The position numbers and the translations under genes are program-made. Below the pieces are notes generated by a model. It worked only from the letters and a program-made list of their open reading frames with translations, had not been told where the DNA came from and made no database searches. From an uncultured Saprospiraceae bacterium (GTDB lineage Bacteria; Bacteroidota; Bacteroidia; Chitinophagales; Saprospiraceae), in NCBI GenBank assembly GCA_937959095.1, contig CALGLY010000409.1, positions 1 to 7,777 on the forward strand: 7,777 nt of DNA, in the 5' to 3' direction. This document shows, in pieces, positions 1-5,920 of this stretch. The first letter of the stretch is position 1; every line of letters begins with the position of its first letter.

Positions 1-92
1 AAATTGATGAATGGAAACTCCCTCAAGGGAAAGATGGCTATGGTTTCGTTACCTTCAAAATTCAAAATGGACAATTGATAGACGTAATGTAG
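1..92 (+). CDS. 3' end of an unidentified protein gene (partial)
   Basis: An open frame enters from the left edge, with its first whole codon at base 3, and stops at TAG 90-92. The visible 29 residues begin IDEWKLPQGKDGYGF and end in QNGQLIDVM. The mix of aromatic and glycine residues with alternating hydrophobic residues reads like the last beta strands of a globular domain. The frame starting at base 1 is also open, to TGA 76-78, but its translation is poorer in the residues expected of a folded protein. I do not recognise the family from so short a piece. Strand and frame are inferred from protein-like composition only. Confidence 0.55.
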   Translation, partial: IDEWKLPQGKDGYGFVTFKIQNGQLIDVM

Positions 93-136
93 ACCTTGGT
101 CGAGTTAGTCTGATTCAATTCCAAAAAATAGTGCAG

Positions 137-165
137 TTTGATTCGAAGAATCAATAATATTTTTA
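137..165 (+). promoter_or_regulatory. Candidate Bacteroidota-type promoter for the TPR gene
   Basis: TTTG at 137-140 and TATTTTTA at 158-165 are separated by 17 bases. This matches the Bacteroidota -33/-7 pattern (TTTG, then TAnnTTTG) with one mismatch in the second element, and the spacing is at the short end of the accepted range. Transcription would begin around 172, leaving a leader of about 30 bases before ATG 201. The region is A+T-rich, so chance matches are likely. Confidence 0.35.
138..165 (+). terminator. Weak hairpin plus T-run after the partial gene
   Basis: A perfect 7-bp inverted repeat, TTGATTC (138-144) and GAATCAA (148-154), has a GAA loop and is followed a few bases later by a run of five T at 160-164. 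This has the form of a factor-independent terminator for the gene ending at 92. The stem has only two G-C pairs and would be weak. It overlaps a candidate promoter in the same place, so the two readings compete. Confidence 0.3.
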
Positions 166-200
166 TCTGATAATGCAGAGTGCATTGTAAATTAACACAG

Positions 201-1052
201 ATGAAGCCCTTAGTGCGACGTACATTAAAAAGTCTGTTAGCTGCCATCATCGGCGGAGGTGTTTTGGTGTTTGTGATGGCTGTTTTGACCTATCAGCGGA
301 AGTCAAATAATGAGAAAGCAAGCACCATCTATGAGTTTCGAGATCGCGTAGCACGTGGCTCGGCACAAGAGTATTGGTTACTCAATAAAACCGTGGAACT
401 AGACCCTAGTTTTGATAAAGGACATATGGCAAAAAGCTATACCTTACTGCGTCGAGGACTTTATACCGAAGCTTTTGAAGCAATGGAAAAAGCGATAGCT
501 GCACGTCCCAAAGATCGCTTGGCGTATCGGGCAAATGCCAAGCTTTATCGCATGCACGACTACCAAAGCGCGCTTGAAGACCTTCGTACCCTTGATGCAC
601 TCACCCCTAACTTTCGGGATGCGGTATGGGGCGAAGATTTATATCATGTTATGGGTTTGGCGCATAAGCAGTTGGAACAGCTAGAGGTTGCACTTTTTTA
701 TTTCAATCGTTCGGTCAAAGAAACCTCCGAGGAGATAGGCGAAAACTTCGTGCATGTAAAAACCTTCTATTATCGAGCCATGACGAAGCTGGCATTAGGG
801 CAAAAAAAATCGGCACTCGATGATTTAAATAAGGCACTCTACTATTTTGATAAATATACCGAAGCCTATTACCACAAAGCTTATATCCTAAAAGACTTTG
901 GAGAACATAAAGCTGCTTATGAAGCTATGAAACAAGCCGATTTCTACTACAAAAAGGGCTATCTCTACGGCTCTTTTGATCGTATTTACTATTCCGATAT
1001 TGAGCGTGGCTTAGCGGAATTATGTGTAGATGAATATGATATAGCCTCATAA
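201..1052 (+). CDS. Membrane-anchored tetratricopeptide (TPR) repeat protein
   Basis: A 283-residue protein. A basic N-terminus (K2, R6, R7, K10) is followed by one hydrophobic segment at about residues 11-31, which I read as an uncleaved membrane anchor with the rest of the protein outside the cytoplasmic face. The remainder is alpha-helical and TPR-like. Paired helices with the usual small and aromatic positions can be seen at about 73-103, 105-136, 146-176, 187-219 and 220-250; the 187-219 unit (YYRAMTKLALGQKKSALDDL) is the clearest. TPR arrays bind other proteins, and no enzyme domain is present, so the partner and function are unknown. I chose ATG 201 over the in-frame GTG at 180: the added seven residues are not signal-like, and the GTG lies inside a small perfect hairpin (172-186). 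There is no Shine-Dalgarno sequence. The gene ends before a strong terminator and appears to be transcribed alone. Confidence 0.85.
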   Translation: MKPLVRRTLKSLLAAIIGGGVLVFVMAVLTYQRKSNNEKASTIYEFRDRVARGSAQEYWLLNKTVELDPSFDKGHMAKSYTLLRRGLYTEAFEAMEKAIAARPKDRLAYRANAKLYRMHDYQSALEDLRTLDALTPNFRDAVWGEDLYHVMGLAHKQLEQLEVALFYFNRSVKETSEEIGENFVHVKTFYYRAMTKLALGQKKSALDDLNKALYYFDKYTEAYYHKAYILKDFGEHKAAYEAMKQADFYYKKGYLYGSFDRIYYSDIERGLAELCVDEYDIAS

Positions 1053-1099
1053 AAAAGGCATTCATAGAGTAAACCAACCCAAAAATCGAAAAAAAATGT

Positions 1100-1150
1100 A
1101 AAAACGTTTCTATTTGCTTTCTTTTGCAAGTAGGAACGTTTTTGGTTTTA
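1100..1150 (+). terminator. Long-stem hairpin terminator after the TPR gene
   Basis: Bases 1100-1117 pair with 1126-1143 along all 18 positions, leaving an 8-base T-rich loop (1118-1125). Sixteen pairs are Watson-Crick. The other two, T1109 with G1134 and T1113 with G1130, are wobble pairs only in RNA read from the + strand; on the - strand they would be A-C mismatches. The structure therefore favours + strand RNA. The stem starts with AAAAA and closes with TTTTT, and more T follows at 1146-1149. It sits 47 bases past the TPR stop and 26 bases before the next start, so a leader role for the next gene is a less likely alternative. Confidence 0.8.
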
Positions 1151-1169
1151 TACTAAAATACAAAACACA

Positions 1170-4100
1170 ATGATAAGAATACTACTCACTTTGATTACCC
1201 TATTTTCCATCCAACCCATTTTCGCACAAGTAAAAATTGCCTTTGGTGATCTACAAGCTCGAAATATAGGGCCTGCCGTAATGAGTGGGCGCGTCAGCGA
1301 TGTAGATGCGGTGCATACAACGCCTCGAATCCTTTATGTGGGGACAGCAAATGGCGGTGTATGGCGAAGCAATGACGGTGGCACCAACTTTAATCCGATC
1401 TTTGATGATTATACCCAATCCATAGGAAAAATTGCAATAGACCAAAAGCACCCAGATACGATTTGGGTAGGCACGGGCGAGTCGTGGGTACGGAATAGTG
1501 TGTCTATAGGTACCGGAATGTACGTGACAACAAATGGCGGCAAAACATGGACACAAAAAGGACTCGAAAAGACAGAACGCATTTCTAATATAGCCATTCA
1601 TCCTGAAAATTCGGCAGTTATTTATGCCGCAGCACAGGGACATCTTTGGAATAGTAATGAAGAACGAGGCGTGTACAAAAGCGAGGATTTTGGCGAGACT
1701 TGGGCGCGTATTCTTTATATAGACGAAAATACAGGCTGTGCCGATTTGACGATGGATCCGAATAACCCTGATGTTATTTATGCTGCGATGTGGGAACACC
1801 GTCGCTCTGCCGATTTCTTTACTTCGGGTGGTGCAAGTAGTGGTTTATACAAAACTACAGATGGCGGCGCAAATTGGAACAAAATAAATAATGGGCTACC
1901 AAAAGGCAAACTCGGACGTTTAGCGGTGGATATAGCTCCTTCCAATTCCGATGTGATTTATGTAACCGTAGAAGCCGAAGAAAAAGGAGACAAAGGACTC
2001 TATTGCTCGCGTGATGGCGGCAAGAATTTTGAATTGGTCAATAGCGATTTCAATACAACAGTGCGTCCGTTCTATTTCTCGCGTATCGTAGTAGATCCTA
2101 CCAATGAAGATAAAATATTTAAGTGCGGACTAAATCTCACAATCAGTGAAGATGGTGGCGAAAGTTTCCGTGCCGTAAGGAGTGGCGTGCATTCGGATAT
2201 TCATGCCGTTTGGGTGAACCCGACTACGCCCGACCATGTGGTGATAGGTACGGACGGTGGCGTATATCGTGCGCTAGATGGTGGTCGTGCTTTTGAAATG
2301 ATGATGAACCTACCGATTTCGCAATTCTACCACATCACAGTAGATGATGCCGAACCATTCAATGTATATGGTGGCTTGCAGGACAATGGTTCTTGGTATG
2401 GGCCGTCCGATAGCCCAGGTGGTATTAATAATGGAGATTGGCAAATCACGAATTGGGGCGATGGCTTCCGCGTTTATCGCCATCCGACGGATGAAAACAT
2501 CATTTATGCCGAATCGCAAGGGGGCGAAATTGTGCGTTATGACGAACGCGACGGACAACGAAAAAGCATCAAACCAATAGCCACAAAAGACGAAGCAGAA
2601 TATCGCTACAACTGGAATACTCCTATTCAATTAAGTCCGAATAATCCAGAGCGTTTGTATTGTGGTGCGCAATTTCTATTCGTATCCGAAGATAGAGGCG
2701 ATAGCTGGACAAAGATTTCACCTGATTTGACGACTAATGATACGCAACGCCAACGCCAAGCAAAATCAGGAGGCCTGTCTATTGATAACTCTACAGCAGA
2801 AAATAATACGACCATTTATGCGATAGCAGAAAGTCCAAAAGATGAAAACATCATTTGGGTTGGTACGGATGATGGCAATGTACAAGTGACGAGCGATGGC
2901 GGCAAAACATGGTCGAATACGGTAGAAAACATCGCCGATTTACCGAAAGGACTTTGGGTATCGCACCTAGAGGCAAGCCGCTACGATGCGAATACCTGTT
3001 ACCTAACGATAGACGGACATAAAAGCGGTGACAAAACGCCTTATGTCTTCAAAACAACGGACTTGGGTAAAACTTGGACTTCCTTGGTGACGGAGAAAGT
3101 AGAAGGCTATGCGCATTGCATCATCGAAGATACGGAGCGTGAGGATATGCTTTTCTTAGGAACAGAATTTGGGCTGTATATTAGTGTAGATAATGGTACA
3201 AGCTGGAAGCGTTTCGAGAATGGAATGCCAAAGAAAGTTGGTATTCGTATGATGGCGATGCAAGCGCGTGAATCGGCACTCGTGCTAGGTACACACGGAC
3301 GTGGCATTTACATCATTGACGATATCGAATTGCTTCGCCAAATTACGCCAGATGTGGCAGCCAAGAAACTCCACTTCTTCGAGCAACCTCCTGTTTATAT
3401 TAGCTATGGTCGCCTTTCTCCGCCTTTTAGTGGTGCAGGTAATTTTGTAGGCTCAAATCCGCGCGGCAATAACACTATTTCTTATTACATGAAAAAGCGG
3501 CACACCTTCGGTAAGATGACGGCTGCCTTGCATGATAGTAAAGGCGAATTTATCAAAGAATTGGGTGTCGGAAAAAGTGCGGGCATCAATACCATTAGCA
3601 TTCCTGTCCGCTTGCCAGCACCGAAATCTGCACCAACGAATAATCGTACCGCATTGGGAGGAAGTCTCACGCCACCACCGCTTCCTGAAGGTAATTACAT
3701 TCTGAAAATAAAGAAAGGCAAAGAAGCATTTGACTATCCTTTTGAATTGAAAGCGTCGCCTAAAACGATTTATAGCGCAGCAGATAGAAAACTAGCCTAT
3801 GATACGCAAATGCAGCTTTATAATATGACCGAGCAATTGGCATATGTCTATCATTCTTTGAATACGATGCATACACAAGCGAATGAACGCAGCGCAGGAG
3901 TGAAGAAGAAAAAGCTGAAAACAAAACTCACAGAATTTGCTACTGCCACGCAAAAGCTCAAGGAGTCCTTGGTATCGCTAAGCGGCGACTTTTATGTAGA
4001 TTCTAGTTCTAGTCTTCGGGAAGATATTTCGACTTTGGCTCTGAATATCAGCCAATATCCAGGCAAGCCTTCAGCAGGGCAAGTAGCGAAAACGGCTGAA

Positions 4101-4238
4101 CTTCAAACACGTATGGATGAAGTACAAGCACAATTCAAGACGCATCAAGCAAGTATGAATGCGCTGAATACGGCTCTTACAAAGCTGGAGTTAAGTAACT
4201 TGAGCTTAAAGACCTTCGAGGAATTTAAGGAAGAATAA
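1170..4238 (+). CDS. Secreted sortilin/Vps10-like Asp-box (BNR) beta-propeller protein
   Basis: A 1022-residue exported protein. Residues 1-19 form a signal peptide (Arg3, a hydrophobic core, then I-F-A before Gln20, a good signal peptidase I site). Residues of about 30-720 carry eleven Asp-box motifs of the S/T-x-D-x-G-x-x-W/F type, near 67, 120, 171, 229, 280, 326, 368, 506, 574, 629 and 672. These are the beta-hairpin turns of propeller blades. Segments such as RNIGPAVMSGRVSD (31-44), GGLQDNGSWYGPS (401-413) and GTHGRGIYIIDD (707-718) mark the bacterial family often annotated as 'glycosyl hydrolase' or 'VPS10 domain protein'. I see no catalytic evidence for glycosidase activity, so that name should not be trusted. 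Residues of about 740-860 look like a beta domain (PEGNYILKIKKGKEAF), and about 870-1022 is helical, probably coiled coil. The end lacks the conserved type IX secretion sorting domain, so a periplasmic or otherwise exported location is likely. Function unknown. ATG 1170 directly precedes the signal peptide. Confidence 0.92.
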   Translation: MIRILLTLITLFSIQPIFAQVKIAFGDLQARNIGPAVMSGRVSDVDAVHTTPRILYVGTANGGVWRSNDGGTNFNPIFDDYTQSIGKIAIDQKHPDTIWVGTGESWVRNSVSIGTGMYVTTNGGKTWTQKGLEKTERISNIAIHPENSAVIYAAAQGHLWNSNEERGVYKSEDFGETWARILYIDENTGCADLTMDPNNPDVIYAAMWEHRRSADFFTSGGASSGLYKTTDGGANWNKINNGLPKGKLGRLAVDIAPSNSDVIYVTVEAEEKGDKGLYCSRDGGKNFELVNSDFNTTVRPFYFSRIVVDPTNEDKIFKCGLNLTISEDGGESFRAVRSGVHSDIHAVWVNPTTPDHVVIGTDGGVYRALDGGRAFEMMMNLPISQFYHITVDDAEPFNVYGGLQDNGSWYGPSDSPGGINNGDWQITNWGDGFRVYRHPTDENIIYAESQGGEIVRYDERDGQRKSIKPIATKDEAEYRYNWNTPIQLSPNNPERLYCGAQFLFVSEDRGDSWTKISPDLTTNDTQRQRQAKSGGLSIDNSTAENNTTIYAIAESPKDENIIWVGTDDGNVQVTSDGGKTWSNTVENIADLPKGLWVSHLEASRYDANTCYLTIDGHKSGDKTPYVFKTTDLGKTWTSLVTEKVEGYAHCIIEDTEREDMLFLGTEFGLYISVDNGTSWKRFENGMPKKVGIRMMAMQARESALVLGTHGRGIYIIDDIELLRQITPDVAAKKLHFFEQPPVYISYGRLSPPFSGAGNFVGSNPRGNNTISYYMKKRHTFGKMTAALHDSKGEFIKELGVGKSAGINTISIPVRLPAPKSAPTNNRTALGGSLTPPPLPEGNYILKIKKGKEAFDYPFELKASPKTIYSAADRKLAYDTQMQLYNMTEQLAYVYHSLNTMHTQANERSAGVKKKKLKTKLTEFATATQKLKESLVSLSGDFYVDSSSSLREDISTLALNISQYPGKPSAGQVAKTAELQTRMDEVQAQFKTHQASMNALNTALTKLELSNLSLKTFEEFKEE

Positions 4239-4248
4239 CTTTGTATTG

Positions 4249-4310
4249 AACGGAGAGATGGAGAGGCGCAGAGAATATTAAAAAACTCTGCGCCTCCGCG
4301 CCTCTGCGTT
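4249..4310. repeat. G+C-rich imperfect palindrome made of 8-base units
   Basis: Two 25-base arms (4249-4273 and 4286-4310) match as an inverted repeat at 20 of 25 positions, including an unbroken 11-bp stem next to the loop. The loop is a 12-base A/T spacer. The right arm reads as three consecutive 8-base units: CTCTGCGC, CTCCGCGC, CTCTGCGT. The left arm is a less regular mirror of them. No T-run follows either arm, so this is not a typical intrinsic terminator. The G+C content of the arms is far above the surrounding sequence. Similar CTCTGCG-type elements are, to my knowledge, scattered in several bacterial genomes, so a dispersed extragenic palindrome is my preferred reading. It lies just after the Asp-box gene and 16 bases before the deacylase start. 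Confidence 0.75.
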
Positions 4311-4326
4311 CCAAATTATAATTTTA

Positions 4327-4800
4327 GTGAAAAAGACAAATGTTATGCGCCTGCTCGATCAGCAAAAAATCAAGTACGCGCTCTTTGAATACCACTATGA
4401 CCCTGATAATTTAGAACTCAAAAAGCCTGTGCATGATAATGGGGGAGAAGTTCCATTAATCTATAAAACGCTAGTAGCCAAAGGCGACAAAACAGGCATC
4501 GTAGTAGCTGTGATTGCACGGGATGCGAAGCTCCATTTTAAACGCCTAGCCAAAGCAAGCGGCAATAAAAAAATTACTTTGATAGCCGTCAAGGAATTAC
4601 AAACCACTACAGGGTATATTCGTGGCGGTTGTTCGCCTATTGGTATGAAAAAGCCCTTTCCTGTTTTTATAGATGCGAATGCAACGCGGGAAGAAATAAT
4701 TTATGTAAACGCAGGGCTGCGTGGCTTACTTATTGGGGTAGAGCCTAATGATTTGCAGCGTATGGTAAATGGAGTTTTTGAGGAGCTTATAGAAGCTTAA
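4327..4800 (+). CDS. ybaK: Cys-tRNA(Pro)/Cys-tRNA(Cys) deacylase, YbaK/EbsC family
   Basis: A 157-residue cytosolic protein, about the length of E. coli YbaK. The family is a free-standing trans-editing factor that hydrolyses cysteine from tRNA(Pro) mischarged by prolyl-tRNA synthetase. Visible family features are the N-terminal KTNVMRLL (3-10), the IYKTL motif at 45-49 whose Lys47 matches the essential active-site lysine, and the TGYIRGGCSPIGMKK stretch (95-109) containing the conserved glycine-rich loop. IDANAT and YVNAGLRG complete the fold. The start is GTG 4327: the sequence right after it (KKTNVMRLL) is the conserved beginning of the family, and ATG 4345 would remove part of it. There is no Shine-Dalgarno sequence. 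Bases 4311-4326 separate the start from the G+C-rich palindrome, and I found no clear promoter there. Family assignment is firm; the precise tRNA substrate is inferred from the family. Confidence 0.93.
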   Translation: MKKTNVMRLLDQQKIKYALFEYHYDPDNLELKKPVHDNGGEVPLIYKTLVAKGDKTGIVVAVIARDAKLHFKRLAKASGNKKITLIAVKELQTTTGYIRGGCSPIGMKKPFPVFIDANATREEIIYVNAGLRGLLIGVEPNDLQRMVNGVFEELIEA

Positions 4801-4864
4801 AGAATCATTTTGTGTTTATCTCAAATCTCCTATCTTTAAATCTCACGTCTACATAAAACAGAAA

Positions 4865-4906
4865 CGCCTTGCAGCTAACTAAAGCTGAAAGGCGATCCCT
4901 ATTTTT
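4865..4906. terminator. Bidirectional hairpin terminator between convergent genes
   Basis: CGCCTTGCAGCT (4865-4876) pairs with AGCTGAAAGGCG (4883-4894) with one mismatch in 12 positions, and the loop is AACTAA. Read on the + strand it is followed by TATTTTT (4900-4906), which suits termination after the deacylase gene. Read on the - strand it is followed by a T-rich stretch (complement of 4851-4864, two short T runs), which suits the rplT transcript. Its place between two converging genes supports use from both sides. Confidence 0.75.
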
Positions 4907-4919
4907 GGATATGACGAAA

Positions 4920-5035
4920 TTAGTAGGAATGAAAATTAAAATGCAAATTAAAATTAAAATACGCTTCTGTAAAAATTGCTAATTACTTTTCAAGTATTTT
5001 TTCATTTTCATTGCTATTTTCATTTCAATTACTAA
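4920..5035. repeat. Long A+T-rich imperfect inverted repeat behind rplT
   Basis: The left arm (about 4920-4962) and right arm (about 4992-5035) are inverted copies with small gaps. They share matched ends TTAGTA (4920-4925) and TACTAA (5030-5035) and inner blocks based on AATGAAAAT and AAAATAC. By eye roughly three quarters of positions agree, but the arms are nearly all A+G or T+C, which makes chance agreement easy. The outer right arm lies three bases past the rplT stop codon. It could be a 3' structure of the rplT mRNA or the remains of a small non-coding element; no coding sequence lies inside. Confidence 0.4.
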
Positions 5036-5038
5036 GGT

Positions 5039-5383
5039 CTATTTTACATCATTTACGATAGACTTGAACGTATCAGGATGATTCATTGCTAAATCAGCTA
5101 ATACTTTACGATTCAAATCTACTTCGTTTTCCTTCAACAAGTGAATGAATTTTGAATAACTCAATCCATGTTGGCGAGCGGCTGCATTGATACGAGCAAT
5201 CCATAAACGACGGAAAGCACGTTTTTTATTACGGCGATCGCGGTACGAGTATTGCATTGCTCTTTCGACAGCGTTTTTCGCTACCGTATAAACTTTACTT
5301 CTCGCGCCGAAATAACCTTTGGCTGCTTTCAATATCTTCTTACGTCTTTTTCTAGACGCAACGTGATTGACGGAACGTGGCAT
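5039..5383 (-). CDS. rplT: 50S ribosomal protein L20
   Basis: A 114-residue, very basic protein of the normal L20 length. L20 binds 23S rRNA early and is needed for assembly of the large subunit. The N-terminal [16 protein letters not shown] and [12 protein letters not shown] (19-30), followed by the [21 protein letters not shown] region (about 48-68) and [12 protein letters not shown], are diagnostic. ATG 5383 starts the canonical MPR- beginning. No Shine-Dalgarno sequence is present before it. It is the second gene of a two-gene unit, 105 bases after rpmI, and that gap contains a terminator-like hairpin that could tune its expression. In other bacteria L20 represses its own operon by binding the mRNA leader; whether that happens here cannot be seen directly. 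Confidence 0.98.
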   Translation of the reverse strand: MPRSVNHVASRKRRKKILKAAKGYFGARSKVYTVAKNAVERAMQYSYRDRRNKKRAFRRLWIARINAAARQHGLSYSKFIHLLKENEVDLNRKVLADLAMNHPDTFKSIVNDVK

Positions 5384-5450
5384 GACATTAAATTTTTAGT
5401 ACAACACAGGGATTCTTTTTATAGAATGCTTTTTTTCCTGTATTCTCGTT

Positions 5451-5478
5451 AAAAAAAGTAATTGATCTTAATCAATTA
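5451..5478 (-). terminator. Terminator-like hairpin (possible attenuator) between rpmI and rplT
   Basis: On the - strand TAATTGAT, the loop TAAG and ATCAATTA form a perfect 8-bp stem (5478-5459), directly followed by C and seven T (complement of 5451-5458). This is the layout of an intrinsic terminator, placed about 10 bases after the rpmI stop. The stem has only one G-C pair, so it should be leaky. That would allow partial read-through into rplT, or control by a bound protein. No separate rplT promoter is evident downstream of it. Confidence 0.5.
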
Positions 5479-5488
5479 TTGGAAGGAA

Positions 5489-5686
5489 TTACTTCACGCG
5501 TAATAAACGCTTGATTCTTCCTTCATCTGCGCTACTCACTAGCGTAGATCCTCCAAGACGAGTTTTCGCCTTTTTAGATTTGTTACGCATCATGTGCGAG
5601 GTGTTGGCTTGAAAACGCTTTACCTTACCTTTTCCAGTAAGCTTAAAACGCTTCTTAGTGCCAGAATGTGTTTTTACCTTTGGCAT
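5489..5686 (-). CDS. rpmI: 50S ribosomal protein L35
   Basis: A 65-residue, strongly basic protein of the normal L35 length. It begins [15 protein letters not shown] and continues with TGKGKVKR (17-24), SHMMRNKS (30-37) and KRLLRVK at the end, all hallmarks of L35. It is a structural protein of the large ribosomal subunit. The start is ATG 5686, preceded by A/T-rich sequence without a Shine-Dalgarno. It leads the rpmI-rplT unit with its own well-matched promoter upstream. In many bacteria infC (IF-3) directly precedes rpmI; here the 234 bases upstream contain no infC and the next gene, acs, points away. Confidence 0.98.
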   Translation of the reverse strand: MPKVKTHSGTKKRFKLTGKGKVKRFQANTSHMMRNKSKKAKTRLGGSTLVSSADEGRIKRLLRVK

Positions 5687-5715
5687 AATAAATAATGCTT
5701 TTTAAAATTGGAGTG

Positions 5716-5747
5716 CGAATATAGGGGCTTCTACAGGAAGAACCAAA
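5716..5747 (-). promoter_or_regulatory. Bacteroidota-type promoter of rpmI-rplT
   Basis: On the - strand, TTTG (5747-5744), 20 spacer bases, then TATATTCG (5723-5716) fit the TTTG / TAnnTTTG pattern of the Bacteroidota housekeeping sigma factor, with one mismatch in the second element. Transcription would start near 5709, giving a short leader of about 20-25 bases before rpmI ATG 5686. This is the best promoter match in the window. Confidence 0.65.
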
Positions 5748-5783
5748 TGTTTTTCAGGAATAAACGAAGAACTTCAAAACTAA

Positions 5784-5816
5784 TTTGACGCACTCACAAA
5801 TCCCATTATACATTCA
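5784..5816 (+). promoter_or_regulatory. Weak candidate promoter for acs
   Basis: TTTG (5784-5787), 21 spacer bases and TACATTCA (5809-5816) resemble the TTTG / TAnnTTTG pattern, but the second element matches only four of six fixed bases. It would give an acs leader of about 100 bases. I found nothing better in the remainder of the gap up to the acs start. Confidence 0.25.
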
Positions 5817-5920
5817 TACTTGATTGTTCCAAAATTGCAAAGCCCTCTAGTTTTTCGTAAACTTGCTTGGCTTATTTTAAAAAGCCTAGTGAATACCAAC
5901 GAATTTGAATTACAAAAACA

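Noticed and set aside
180..200. GTG at 180 as the start of the TPR protein, adding seven residues
   Set aside because: ATG 201 gives a typical basic-then-hydrophobic anchor at the very N-terminus, whereas the extension adds nothing recognisable and its GTG sits in a hairpin.
1251..1799. 182-codon open frame on the - strand
   Set aside because: It lies opposite the Asp-box protein gene; its length reflects the codon pattern of the repeats, and the translation is not protein-like.
2344..2580. 78-codon + strand frame inside the Asp-box gene
   Set aside because: It overlaps the highly conserved GGLQDNGSW region of the real frame and has no start context or recognisable product.
1170..4238. Annotation of the Asp-box protein as a glycosyl hydrolase
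   Set aside because: Asp boxes are structural turns found in many propellers; I could not identify catalytic residues of a glycosidase family.
4249..4310. CRISPR-like or simple tandem repeat
   Set aside because: The units are only 8 bases, contiguous without spacers and arranged as a palindrome, unlike a CRISPR array.
5252..5452. 66-codon + strand frame across the rplT start
   Set aside because: It is antisense to rplT and rich in Phe, Ser and Arg, as expected for the complement of a Lys/Arg-rich ribosomal gene.
5869..5886. Hairpin GGCTT...AAGCC ahead of acs
   Set aside because: It has a five-base stem plus a broken A/T extension and no T-run after it; it is too weak to call a terminator or riboswitch.
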